Assembly (NCBI RefSeq): GCF_000182925.2
Contig: NC_026506.1
Location: 3,968,001-4,032,000, forward strand
Length of the DNA stretch: 64,000 nt
Source: Neurospora crassa OR74A
Lineage: Eukaryota > Ascomycota > Sordariomycetes > Sordariales > Sordariaceae
Reading direction: 5' to 3'
Below the pieces are notes generated by a model that did not search any database, was not told the DNA's origin, and saw only the letters and a program-made list of their open reading frames with translations. Position numbers and translations under genes: made by a program. Shown here piece after piece: positions 24,422 through 35,666 of this stretch (its first letter is position 1; each line of letters starts with the position of its first letter).

Positions 24422-24811
24422 TTAATCCCTCACACACTTCCAACTACTCGCCTTATCATTGATCCAATCCGGGAAACTCGCCGACCCAGGGTTCTGGTTA
24501 AAACTGAAGCCCGTACCCCTGCAGTTCGCATCGACCCAGATCGTGCACCGGAACCCGGCCTTGGCTTTGCCCGAAGACGCAATGTCGTTGAAGTTGGAAG
24601 GCAGGTTCTTGCAGTCGCCTGGGTTGGCGGAGCCGGTGAATTTGAGGTCGAGGAAGTTTTTGTTCTTCCAGAGGTCGATGAGGTCTTGGGCGCGCGGTTC
24701 GAGGGCGGCCTCGGGAGCGGGGGCAGGAGCTGGGGCAGGGGCAGGGGCAGGGGCGGCGATGGTTAGGGTGGTGAGGAGGGTGGTGAGGAGGGTGCATGTG
24801 GTGAGGCGCAT
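24422..24811 (-). CDS. Small secreted four-cysteine protein, copy 2
   Basis: A single-exon 129-residue paralogue of the gene at 22814, convergent with it. The signal peptide is MRLTTCTLLTTLLTTLTIAA. It is followed by a longer (AP)n pro-region and LEPRA, which may be a Kex2-like processing site. The mature domain keeps all four cysteines (DCKNLPSNFND, FRCTIWVDANC, SSWKC) and the FPDWINDKASSW block. By eye the mature domains are a little over half identical, so the duplication is not recent. Upstream on the - strand are (AACC)n repeats in the leader and a TATAAAAC element near 24985. Function unknown; extracellular. Confidence 0.88.
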   Translation of the reverse strand: MRLTTCTLLTTLLTTLTIAAPAPAPAPAPAPAPEAALEPRAQDLIDLWKNKNFLDLKFTGSANPGDCKNLPSNFNDIASSGKAKAGFRCTIWVDANCRGTGFSFNQNPGSASFPDWINDKASSWKCVRD

Positions 24812-24864
24812 TTTGAAGGTTGGGTTTGGGGGTTGGTTGGTTTGAGGGGACTGGATGTAGTGGG

Positions 24865-24913
24865 TTTGGTTGGTTGGTTGGTTGGTTGGTTGGGTTGGTT
24901 GGTTGGATTGGAG
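24865..24913. repeat. (GGTT)n tract
   Basis: About 11 imperfect GGTT units. It lies in the leader of the - strand secreted-protein gene, where the transcript reads AACC repeats. Confidence 0.9.
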
Positions 24914-27536
24914 GTGAAGGAAGGGGAAGTTGTTGATGATGGGAAGAAGAGTTAGATTGAAGAGCGGATGGGATGGATCGTTTTATACTTGTTTCGAAGG
25001 CTTTCGGTGATCAAAATAGTTGAGTGTCTCGAAAGGATTTCCGAGTTTGACGAGCTCATCGCCTTCGTCTCTTCGACCCCCTTTGGAGTTTGGACACTCC
25101 AACACCAATCACCAAAACTGTCACGCCGAGAACCAACAATGACCACCAGGAATAGCTTCTTACATCATCTTCACAATCACAAGTGCCTCCTTACAGATTG
25201 TTTACCCGACAATCTCACCTTGGCTCGGATTACCGTGTGCCATGAGAAACAAACCAAGAGAAGCTGGAGCAACCTCATCAACCAGCTCTGCGAACCTCCA
25301 AGGTACACTAATCATCACAGTCTACGTCAAAAAACCACGCCCCTTATTTCTTTAAACAGCATACGGCCACTAAGGATCACCCAACTCTCATCTCCGCGCC
25401 GCCGCTCAGAGTTGAACACCGAAACACAACTCCGAGTCTTACCAGGCTGACGGTCAGAGAACCTCTAATAGGAAGCGTGAGATAAGCGCAATCTATTCTC
25501 GCCTGGCACTGCATCTCTGCAGCTAGTCTTCTTCCCCGCATCAGCTCATGTCCTCCGTCTCACACGGCAGCTGTAGCTGTAGGTATGGCAGTTCTCTGGT
25601 GCCAGTCCACGACATATGTTGACGGCGGTGAGACACTCAGATCCAGTCATCTGTCATATTAAAGCCTACCAATGATGACGCTCGTTTTAGTCAAGGTCAT
25701 TTATTCGTCTGATAGGGTTTCACAGAATGACACCGAACGCTCGAATCAGGGGTAGTACACACTGCTTAGAGGTAAGGTAGTACATACAGTGTACACAACT
25801 GGGGGACGAACGTGTTTATTCGTCTGACGCACGACTAAGCCCTACGTAAGGGGCACTGGGGTACTTACCTAAGTAGTCAGGGGTAACACCGTTCGTCGGT
25901 AGCACGGCAGATATGCGACATGTCAGTTGACCCGTTGACTTTTAACTTCCGCTTCGCATCTGTGGAGTGCAGCAAGCTGTAGCACCCGCTTCCCCGGATT
26001 CCGGGAGCCAGTCAACGGTCATCAATCAAGTCTGGTGTGAACCTCTACCTTGCACAACATCAGGCATACAACGTCTGTGAGGACAACTGTAACTAGGTGG
26101 TGTACATATGCAGTCATCCGGCAGTAGGCCCTCGGACATCATTCGTCATTTGTCAGTCGGATTTAGCCAGACCATCAAGAAGCCACAAACTGGGGTAGAT
26201 TAGATGTAAGGATCTCGACCCTTGAATCTTGATGCTGTGAGACAGTGCGTTCTGGAACTGGGCTGTTGCAGACTTCGGGGACACAATAAAATCTCTCGGA
26301 CTTTCGCGTCACGTCAGATGCTGTCGGATTCCAGTCCAGCAAGGCAGGTAACACCGTAACGCAGGAATCACAACAAGGATCCATAATGCAGACGGCTGTC
26401 CGAGGCAAAATCATGCGTGCACTCAACCGTTGATGAATCCAGCTCTTGTGCTTGGAACTTGGAGCTTGGAGTGGAAGTCTTTCCAATATCGTAGAGTGAT
26501 TTGGCAGCAGGAGCGTAGCAGCCTGGTAGACAAATGATTGCTTAACTCTACTATGACTACGATACCTCTAGATGTAGGTAGGTAGACATCCTTGTTGGCC
26601 TGCAGGTTTGGTGTGAACGTGAACCCCGAGGGCTGACCGGAAAGGATAATAGGACAGTTTCACCTACCGAGCTCCTTCTCTGTTTCCTTCCATGTTTCTT
26701 GGTGGAAATTTTTTTGGGGCCAGGGTTGCCCTGCTTCGTTCAAAGTCAGACTTTCGGCCTTGCGGATGAAGCCGTCAAAGAGAAAGACTGGAGCTGTAAA
26801 GGTGAAAGAGGAGGAGAAACATAAAATAAAATAAAAACTTACAAAGGGGAAGTCAAAACAAGGGTGGGAAAGACCATAGCTGGACACTCAACTTAAGCGT
26901 AAAAGAAGAATCGAGCAAGCAAAATGTGAGACACTGATTGCACCAACTACCAGGACTACCTAGGTACCTACTTACCCGTAATAATCCCGTCCGAACCAAA
27001 ATGTGAGCACATAGAGCTAACCATGACAACATCCTTCCTTCCCTTCCTCACTTCTCCCCATCTGCCGACACCCAGCCTAACACGGGTCGTCACACGGGTT
27101 CATCACACGAGTGTAACCAAGATAGGGGTTCAAATAAACAAACCTATCTCCAAATTTCTTGGCGCTGCGTGTATAAATGAGACATTCCGTATGGTAGGTA
27201 GGCGACGTAAATTAGTCAAGCGGTGATAGCGGCTGATGGTCTCTCGAGCTGTTGGAAACCTGCATGTACTTTGGTAATCGTACGGTCTGGATTTCGATGG
27301 TTGAAGTCCGACGGTGACACTAGATCCTTCGGGGGTAAATCTGACTGGTACTGCGCTTGTTGTGGATGACCTGACTGAGATCGATGAAGATTTCTCCGTG
27401 CGTGGTTGATAGAACTATATTGTGACCACAGGCGGAAAAAGTACCCTAGGTCCCAGAAGGTCGAAAGACTGCATCAGTTCAAAATACCTAGAGGTACCTA
27501 GTTGTGTTCTCGCCTGATCAACGCCCTTTGCCAAGG

Positions 27537-27584
27537 AAAAAAAAAAAAAAAAAAAAGAAAAAAAAAGAATAAAAAAAAAAAAAG
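27537..27584. repeat. A-rich tract
   Basis: Nearly 50 bases of A with a few G and T interruptions on the + strand. It is non-coding. Confidence 0.9.
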
Positions 27585-27732
27585 TATCAAAAGTCGATTT
27601 TGAACTCCTCCAGACCAAAACTATATGGTATGTACCTATGTAGGTATGTATGTCCAAGGAGTTCTATGCAAGAAACTATGTCCCATCTATATTTGTCATC
27701 TCCCCTCCACCCCCTTTCCCATTTCTCTCCCA

Positions 27733-29883
27733 TTACGCCTCCTTCTTCTCACCCACCTCCTCCTTCTCCCCCTTTTTGCTGACCTCCCCCTCCTCCGTCA
27801 TCAACATCTCCTGCGCCCTCCACAACTGCGCATACACGCCATTCCTCTCCATCAACTCCCTATGCGTCCCTTGCTCCGCCACCCTCCCTTCCTTCAACAC
27901 AATAATCAAATCCGAGTCATAAATCGTCCTCAACCGATGCGCTACAAACAGACTCGTCTTCTTCTCCCCCTTTTGGCCCAAACCCTTAAGAATGGCATTG
28001 ATATTCTCCATCAGCGCCTGCTCCGTATGCGTATCCAGCGCACTCGTCGCCTCGTCAAAGAACAGCAGCGGTGGGTCCTTCAAGATGAGACGCGAAACAG
28101 CCAGTCGTTGTTTCTCGCCGCCGGAAATCATTAGTCCACGCTCGCCCACCTTGGTGTTGTACCCGTCTCGCCAGGAAATGATTTTCTCGTGGATGTGCGC
28201 GGCCTTGGCGGCTTCGATGACTTGTTCGGGTGTGGCGGATAGGTTGCCGTAGCGGATGTTGTGCTCGACTGTGTCGTTGAAGAGGGGCGTGTCCTGCGGG
28301 ACGACGCCGATGGCTCTACGGAGAGACTCCAAGGTGACGGAGCGGATGTCTTGGCCGTCAATGTAGATGGCGCCCTTTTGGGGGTCGTAGAACCTAAAGA
28401 GGAGACGGAGAAGGGTGGACTTGCCGCACCCGGAGGGCCCGACGATGGCGACCTTCTTGCCGGCGGGGATGGTGAGACTCAGATCGCGCAGGATGGGCGA
28501 CTCGGGGTGGTAGCCAAAGGTGACGTCCTTGAACTCGATTTCGCCGCCGCGGGTGAGGGTGAGGGGCTTGGCGTTGGGTTGCTCCTTGATGGTCACGTTG
28601 ACTTTTTGCAGGTTGAAGAGGGTTTCCATGTCGAGGAGGGACTGGCGCAACTCGCGGTAGACGGAACCGAGGAAGTTGAGCGGGACGGAAAGCTGGAAGA
28701 CCAGCTGGTTGATCAAGACCAGGTCGCCGACGGTGAGCTGGCCGGTGGCGACGCCGTGGGCGCCCATGTACATCATGACCGTCAAGGCGGAGGAGAAGAT
28801 GATGTTTTGGCCCGAGTTGAGGAAGGCGAGCGAAGTGGCGACCTTGATGCTGTTCTTCTCGTATTGGGCGAGGGCCTTGTCGTAGCGGCCGACCTCGTAG
28901 GCTTCGTTGTTGAAGTACTTGACGGCCTCGTAGTTGATGAGGGAGTCGACGGCGATGGTCGATGCCTTGTTGTCTGCCGCGTTGGCTTGACGACGGAACT
29001 TTGTGCGCCAGGCTGTCGTGAGAATGGTGAAGGCCGTGTAGCTGACCATGGTCAGGGCCGTAAGAGCGGCATACTGCCAGCCAAAGTTGTAGGTCAAAAT
29101 ACCGCACACCATGCTGATCTCCAGGGCGGTAGGGACAATGTGAAACACCATGCTGGTCAAGAGGAAACTGATGCCCTTGGTACCACGGTCGATAGCCCTG
29201 GTCAAACCACCCGTCTGCTTGGACAGATGGAAGCTCAGATCCAGATTCAACAGATGCTCAAAAGTGTTCCTGGCAACCTTGCGAATGGCCTTTTGCGCCA
29301 CCGACGCAAAGACGGCATTCCTCAGTTCCTGCGAAACCACGGCGCCTACCCTAGCCGCACCATAACCCAGAATCATGGCGCCCGCCACGGCCGTGACGGA
29401 CCCGCCCGTTGTAGAAAAGTCAATGTTGAGCGAGTCGACAATCTCGCGGAAGTAAAAGGGCACCTGGACGTTGAGCACCTTGCCACCAACCAGCAAGCCG
29501 ATAGCTAGCAGTACTCGCGCCTTGTCGCCCCAGCTGCCCTTGGGCCACAGGTATTTGGACATTTCCTTCATGATGGCCCAATCGGCCTTGCGCTGTTCCT
29601 GCGCGGTTTTATCGATGGCGGCGAGGGGATCGGAGGGGCCTCGACCAGTGGTCTTGGGCACGGTAGAGACGGCGGGTTTCGATTCATCTTTGGCGCTGCC
29701 GTTGGGCGCAAAGAGACGGGGGGAGGATGTGGTGAAGGAAGCTCGGAGGTTTGCGATTGTGGGTGTCGCGTGGATGGAGGAGAGTCGGGGAGCCCAGAGA
29801 CGGGGGCGGCGGAGGAGGGCGGAGGTGCCGTGGGCTCGATGGAGGCTGGTAGCCATGGTGCTGAGCTTTATAGACGGCGCCAT
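27733..29883 (-). CDS. atm1: Mitochondrial iron-sulphur cluster ABC transporter ATM1
   Basis: An intronless 716-residue half-transporter. The N-terminus (residues 1-60) is Arg/Ser/Ala-rich without acids, a mitochondrial presequence. The six-helix ABC_membrane domain spans about 120-420, with the ATM1-type segments [20 protein letters not shown] and [10 protein letters not shown]. The nucleotide-binding domain is complete: Walker [10 protein letters not shown] (482-490), Q-loop VPQD, signature SGGEKQR (587-593), Walker [13 protein letters not shown] (about 605-616) and switch His in VAHRL (649). Yeast Atm1 is similar in length. It exports a glutathione-linked sulphur or Fe-S intermediate from the matrix through the inner membrane for cytosolic Fe-S assembly. 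It is notable that two Fe-S glycosylase-type genes lie 8-10 kb away, but chance is the simplest explanation. Confidence 0.97.
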   Translation of the reverse strand: MAPSIKLSTMATSLHRAHGTSALLRRPRLWAPRLSSIHATPTIANLRASFTTSSPRLFAPNGSAKDESKPAVSTVPKTTGRGPSDPLAAIDKTAQEQRKADWAIMKEMSKYLWPKGSWGDKARVLLAIGLLVGGKVLNVQVPFYFREIVDSLNIDFSTTGGSVTAVAGAMILGYGAARVGAVVSQELRNAVFASVAQKAIRKVARNTFEHLLNLDLSFHLSKQTGGLTRAIDRGTKGISFLLTSMVFHIVPTALEISMVCGILTYNFGWQYAALTALTMVSYTAFTILTTAWRTKFRRQANAADNKASTIAVDSLINYEAVKYFNNEAYEVGRYDKALAQYEKNSIKVATSLAFLNSGQNIIFSSALTVMMYMGAHGVATGQLTVGDLVLINQLVFQLSVPLNFLGSVYRELRQSLLDMETLFNLQKVNVTIKEQPNAKPLTLTRGGEIEFKDVTFGYHPESPILRDLSLTIPAGKKVAIVGPSGCGKSTLLRLLFRFYDPQKGAIYIDGQDIRSVTLESLRRAIGVVPQDTPLFNDTVEHNIRYGNLSATPEQVIEAAKAAHIHEKIISWRDGYNTKVGERGLMISGGEKQRLAVSRLILKDPPLLFFDEATSALDTHTEQALMENINAILKGLGQKGEKKTSLFVAHRLRTIYDSDLIIVLKEGRVAEQGTHRELMERNGVYAQLWRAQEMLMTEEGEVSKKGEKEEVGEKKEA

Positions 29884-31282
29884 GGTTGTTGGTGTGTGTG
29901 CCCCGGGAGCATTGGCTGCTCCTCGAGGGGGGTTGTGGTGGTGTTCCGTATAAGTCGGTCGGAGAGGTGTATGGGAGACGGAGAGGGGAATTTCGCGCCA
30001 GCTCTTAAAGAGAGCCCATGCCGAGGTGGTTGTGGATTGGCAATGGGGGTGGAGGAGGAGGAGGAGGTGGGAAGTAAGTATCGATGACTCGGTGAAGGGA
30101 TAGGTAGAGGTATATAATCGATATATAATATTGTAAGATGGAAAGATTATGATACTCCCCCGTGCAACATCAACAACCTACACCGGGCAAGTAAACCGCC
30201 GAGGCTTCTTCGTACTTCGGAGCTTCACAATGTCGCGATTGTGGGGCCTCCACAATGATGCAATCAGCCTGAGCAATGCCCTGGGCACCTCCTTTAGCCT
30301 GCCGCGGGTGCCGCCGTAGTCGGGTGTCTTACAGGGGACCACTCAGCTGTGCACAGACCCGGCTGGACTTCAGGGTTCTCAATGCCCTAACATTTTTGTG
30401 GAGCTTTGACCTATCACACGCAGCCGGCCGGCATCTAGACTACGTAGCAAAGTTCCGTCCAGCGTCTTCGGCAATCCCTCCGGCAGTCCGGCCGCCACGC
30501 CGTATCTGTGGCCGGCACAAGACCACACTGGTCCCGGTATAAACAAAGTACCTCTACATAGACCGGTAGTCAGACACCAATCATCACTCTGCGTTCTTGG
30601 CTATATCTTACAGCTTCATCAGCTTACTCATATCTCTCTTTCTTCCATATCTCTAAGTCTGAAGTAGGTAGAGAGACGTGACATGTCTAGGTAGGTAACC
30701 ATGCTAAAGCTACCTAAGAAAAGGAGTGTGCTTAGAAAGACCGACGACACCAAGGGGGGCATGAACTCTTCATCACCCCTCCAATAGTGATTAAAAAAAA
30801 AACAAAGAACAACGCCTCGCAATGCAGAAAAAAGAACAAAAAAAATGAAACGAAAAATCGGGCGCATAGTTCCCCATGCAAAAGACAATGAATGCCATGC
30901 AAAAGAATAGCCAATGCCGTCTCGCCAATGTGATGTGAAATGCTGAATGGATGCCGTGAAGCAAAATCCAACTCTGGAAAGCCAACTCCCTCATCCGTCC
31001 AGCCAGCTAGCCCGCAAGAAAGAAAACAAAAACGACAAAACGGGCCCAGCTCTAGGTCTAGCTCTAGGTCGGTGAAACCGCAATGCAATGCAATGCAATG
31101 CAATGCTCCAGATGCTTCTCTTTCTCTCTTTTCTTCACCCCCTCTGGCCCTTCTTTTTACTCAATCTTCCACCTCCCTCTCGCCTTCTTTTTCTTTTCTC
31201 TGCGCTTCCTCTTCACATCCCGTCTTCTTCTCTTCTCACACTCCCTCCCATCTCCTTCCTTCTCCACGGAAAAAGACCGCCC
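29884..31282. other. Intergenic region between ATM1 and the kinesin gene
   Basis: Holds the ATM1 promoter, including an AT-rich TATATAATCGATATATA palindrome near 30112, and the kinesin 3' flank. A (CAATG)5 repeat lies at 31081-31106. No gene supported. Confidence 0.55.
31081..31106. repeat. (CAATG)5 pentanucleotide repeat
   Basis: Five exact CAATG units on the + strand, in the 3' flank of the kinesin gene. Confidence 0.95.
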
Positions 31283-34119
31283 CTAGAAAGTCTCCGTCTC
31301 ATCATAATACGTCTTCAGCGCCAACTTGCTGCTCAACTCAGCCGCAACCGCCAACCCTTCATACGCCCTCTCCACCGTCCTCACGCCCACGCCCGGAACC
31401 GTCGTCAACTCGCCTAAGCTCCTTACTTTCCCGCTCGGTCCCTGCGTATCATCCAAATGATCCACCAGATCCTGCGCGCGCTTCTGTCCGAATCCACTAA
31501 GGGACTTGATCAGCTCGGTATCGCGCGAATTGACGATATCCAGCAACTGCTTCGTTCTCGGGCTCGGTTCTTGCGAGGAGGACTGTTGTTCCGGATCCGA
31601 ATTAGAAGCAGAGCGATCGTCGTAATCGGAGCCCGTGTCGGTCGTCGTGTTGCTGTACATCTGCTGTCTTGACCTGCTAGAAATGCCTACGCCAAGCGTA
31701 GCACTGCGGCCTCGGGACTTCAACAATCTCCTCCTCCTCGCTTCTGCTTCTTCGGGCGTCTCTTCCACGTCGGCTTCCATGTCGTCGTCATCAAGATCCT
31801 CCACTTCCGCGTCAGTTGACGAAATCCCCGTCATGGCCGTTCGTCGTCCGCTGGTGACGCTCGCGCTCCTGCTTTGCTGTATCGCACTTCCAACTCGGTT
31901 CCCCTGTCGTGAACCAGCCTCTTCATCCCTCAATTGCGCACCAACTTCATAGTCCTCCCTGCTTATCTTGCCCAACTTCAGTTTGAGTTTCTCAATCTTG
32001 CCCACCAACTTCCTTTGCCCAGGGAAGAATCCCAGCGCATCTTCGTACATCCCCAACGCCTCTTCCAATTGGCCCGCCTCTTTTGCCTTTCTGGCCTCAA
32101 GTAATAACTGCAACCCTGCACTTTTCTCGTCCCTTCCGCCGCGTCCCCGTCGCGAACTAGATCGTGAAGTACTCATGCTCTGCTCTTCGATCCTCCTCTC
32201 CAGCGCTTCCAATCTTCTCTGCACCTCCTCGCTAATCCGCGGCTCCGACGACTTGGGCCGCTGCTGCTCGCTCCCCGGGGGGTGGTGGTTATCCGATCTG
32301 GGCGTAGAAGGGGTCGGTGTCTGCGGGGCGAGGGCAGCGGCGGCTGCTGCGCGGGCGGCCAAGATCTCGGCGACTTTCTTTTCGACCATGGCTTCGATTT
32401 GGGCTGCTGAGAGGGTGAGGATGGGCGTGTTGTCTACTGATTTGCTTGTCTGCTGTGGGGGCTGGATGGAGCCCGAGGAGCTGCTGTTCTGGCGGGAGAC
32501 ACCAGCGGAAACCGAGCCGGGCAGCGGAAGCCCCGTAGGCCGTGCCAGTTTCGATGCTCCCGTGCCGATGAGTCCTGAGCGGAGGGCCGATGTTTCGGTG
32601 CTTGAGGAAGAAGCGGGAGTGGTGTCGGTCATGGAGCGCCGCGAGGCTAGTCCTCCCGACAAAGAAAGAGGTTGGCGGATCTGCGACGTGTTGGCTTGCG
32701 GCGGGCCGGCGAGTCGTGAAGAGCTGCCGCCGCCCATGGACGCGGTGGCTTTGTGTGCTGAAGCGCGGTCGGCGTACACGTTAAAGAGCTTGGAGGGCTT
32801 CTCGATCTTTTCAATGACTGCTCCCGAGGCGGCGGCGCGGTCGATGCTGGATCGGGCTAGAGCGGGCGCACTGCCCGTGTACGAGTTCTGAGTGCCTAGA
32901 CCGATTGGACGCAATGGTTGGCGAGGGGCGAGAACACCATTGGTTAGACCGCTGAACGAGGTTGAGCTGTGCGAGCGGTGTGGCTGCTTGTAGACGACTT
33001 CGTTTTCGATCTCGCGAACTTCGATGCGCTTGGCGCGAGACGAGACGTTCAAACTGCTCAACGTGTCGAGGTGGTAGGAGCGCATCGGGGCCAAGTTGAG
33101 GATCATAATGGTGATGCCGTTGTTTTGGCCCAGACTGAGGATGCGCGTCATTTTGGATTCGCGGTAGGGAATGCGCTTGTCGCCGCGCGAGATGGCGTCA
33201 ATACATTGCGACAGAACGAACAAGGACTTGTTGATGGCGGCCGACTCGATCATGCGGTCCCTGTTGTTGTCGGTCCTTCTGTTGTCTTCGGAGCCCGCCA
33301 AGTCGATGGCCGACGCCGTGCTTTCCAACACCATGTCGCCTGTTGTTTGTGTGACCTTGACGCGAAGGATGGCGTGACTGCGGGAGCTGTGGGCGTTGAG
33401 CTTGGTGGCGGCTGTGACGCGGTTGTTGTTGGCTTCAACGTAGAGCCTTTCGAAATCCGTCACGTCGTCGCAGGGCCGTTCCGTCAGCCCGACCACGAAC
33501 GTCTTTCCCTCCTTTTCTCGTAGGGGCAAACCCATCGGGGTGCGCATCTCGGGCGGTTCGAGCAGGTCGTATACCTTGTCGTTGTAGATTTCGTAGTACG
33601 AGAGGTGGACGTCGACCGTGGTCTCGCCGTTGGAGTCCTTTTCGATCTTCTTGCCGCGCCGGAACACGTTGCTCAATAGTCGGGGAATGAGACCGCGTTC
33701 GTCCATCTTCATGCCACCACGCATCGTGTGCGTTTTGCCTGTGCCGGTCACACCATAGGCGAATATTGTCACGTCGAGGCCTTGGAAGAGGGCCTTGATG
33801 TGAGGGTAGACTGCATGTTGTTGTCAGTGATGGGGCAGTCCTTCGTTGGGACCCCAGCCACACAGTCGGTGAAGAGAGAGAGAGAGAGAGGAAGGTGATG
33901 ATGCCTACCTTCAGCATTGAAGAGGTCCTCCTGGGAACATGATTGGTCGTAGACGCTGTTGAAAACATACGAGAACTCTTCGGTTTCGTTTTTTGGGTTG
34001 GGGATCTTGACGATGGTGAAGGGCTTGCCTTCGTCGGTGCTGGCGGCGCGTACAATGACATCCTTGTCCAGCTCTTTCTTCAGCAGCGGACGTATCCTGG
34101 CGACGACACGGACGGACAT
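31283..34119 (-). CDS. Kinesin-10 (Kid/KIF22-like) motor with C-terminal helix-hairpin-helix
   Basis: Exon 1 is 34119-33909 and exon 2 is 33810-31283, spliced GTAGGC...TGCAG in phase 1, giving 912 residues. The motor domain begins at the very N-terminus (MSVRVVARIRPLL). It shows P-loop GVTGTGKTHT (about 90-99), switch I NAHSSRSHA (about 209) and switch II DLAGSE (about 240). A long Ser/Pro-rich linker follows, then a short coiled region. The last ~70 residues contain two helix-hairpin-helix-like elements (LSGFGQKRAQDLVDHL and LTTVPGVGVRTVERAY), which in KIF22/Kid bind DNA. By family it is a chromokinesin acting on chromosomes in mitosis. The motor's loop near ILSLGQNNGITIMI is shorter than the usual QDSLGGN form. 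Confidence 0.92.
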
Positions 34120-35666
34120 GGTTCGGTTGTCGGCCGGTGTCGCGATGACAGAAAGATGCTAGAATGAAAGGGGGGGGAGGGGAAGGGGAAAGGGAAGGGG
34201 AAGGGGATGGGAGAGGGGGAGTAGGTTAGAGGTAGGGATGGGGACAACAAAGATGGGACGACGGCTCCCGAAAAGGATACATCAAATGAAAAGGGGAGGA
34301 AAAGGATAAGGTAGGTAAGTAGGAATAGTGAATGGGATGGGATGGGATATTGGGATATGGGAGATGGGGACCCCAATGTGTTGGCTGTAGTGTAGTGTAG
34401 TGTAGACGTGTAGTGTGATGGGCGATGTGTGATGTGTGTGTGTGTACAAGTAAAGAGACAGAAAAAGCAAAACTGAAAAGAGTGAAAAAAAAAAAGGATG
34501 GGGTTGGGCAATGGCCTCTTCACTTCCACTTCACTTCACTTCTCCTCCTCCGCCTCCAGCCTCCAGTTAGTTAGTTGACAGTTCAGTTGACCTTCTCCGC
34601 CTTGTGACCAGGGCAGGGATCAGAATCCAAGTGATCGGACGGGAAGAGTGGAATAAAAGGAGACGGACGGACGGTCAACAAATGGCCGATCGATGATCTG
34701 ATACCTATTGTTGGGCCGGACAGGGTCTCCAAGTGAGGGGGTGCAGTGGACAAGCAAACTGACACAATGTCGAGTAGCAATTGGCTTCTCTCCCGTCGTA
34801 GTCTGCACGGATGGATGCGGCAAGCAGAGTGTCAGCACGTTGCCGTCGCCAGGGCTTCCCACTTGTCTGTCTGTCTGTCTGTCTGATGAACAACCGGGCA
34901 ACAAATGTGTGTGGATGGAGTCGGGACTCGGGATGTGAGCCAACAGGGGACCATTTCAGTTAACCGAGCAACGGGGGGGGGGGGGGGACAACGCACCCGA
35001 AACTGGTACAAGCAATTGGCTCTCAGCGGCCTCTTGTCAACAGGCTTGTCCCGCTAGTGAGACACTGGAATGACTGGGCAATGCAGTGTTGCTGCACTAA
35101 CTGCGGGCTATTGTGGGGTGCAGCCGATGGGATCGCTGCCCGCTGTGAGTTGGCTGCAGTGCAGTGAGCCTTTGCTGTTGTGGCTGCCATTTTACAGTGC
35201 TTGCAGCGGGAGCAATGGAATGTGCTGGCGGCAGGCAGGAACCATTTCCCGTGGAGGAAGAGGAAGAGCTGAGGTGGTCTGTGCACTTTTCAACCAACCT
35301 CAAGGCCTCAGTAACAGTTATCGATAGCGGCCGGCTAGGTACCTTGGGTTCCCCGCGGCGGCGGCGGCCACAAAGTCAATGGAATTTCTCGGACAAGGAA
35401 ATCGCGACATTGGACGAATCAATCCAAGGTGGTCCGTGTCCCTCAACTGAAGCTAAGGAGCTGAAATATTCCAATTGGCGTCATTACATGGATTTGGATT
35501 GTTTCTTGTACCGGTCCTGTTTCAATCTTTCGTGCTCAGCTCAACCTCCAACCTCCAACCTCCAAGCTCCAAACCTCCACCATCCTCCCCGACCTCAAAC
35601 CTCGAACCTGGGCCCCATCTCACACCACCAGACAACCGGGCCCTATCATCGAAAGGCGACCACAAT
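34120..35666. other. Divergent intergenic region with simple repeats
   Basis: Contains purine-rich and GT-rich stretches, a (GTCT)5 tract at about 34863-34885 and a run of 15 G at 34973-34987. It should hold the kinesin and AIM24 promoters. An in-frame ATG at 35475 is upstream of the start I chose for AIM24. Confidence 0.55.
34973..34987. repeat. G15 homopolymer
   Basis: Fifteen consecutive G on the + strand. Runs this long are prone to length error in sequencing. Confidence 0.95.

Larger units (their letters stand above)
24812..27732. other. Long intergenic region, 2.9 kb
   Basis: No gene could be supported on either strand. It contains the (GGTT)n tract, several TACCTAGG-type motifs (near 26575 and 26957), an A-rich tract at 27537-27584 and the ATM1 3' flank. 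Confidence 0.5.

Noticed and set aside
28261-29508. 415-residue open frame on +, antisense to ATM1
   Set aside because: A shadow frame caused by strong codon bias of the ATM1 gene; no domain.
35475-35666. 64-residue N-terminal extension of AIM24
   Set aside because: Low-complexity Ser/Pro sequence that would bury the Arg-rich mitochondrial presequence; the ATG at 35667 fits better.
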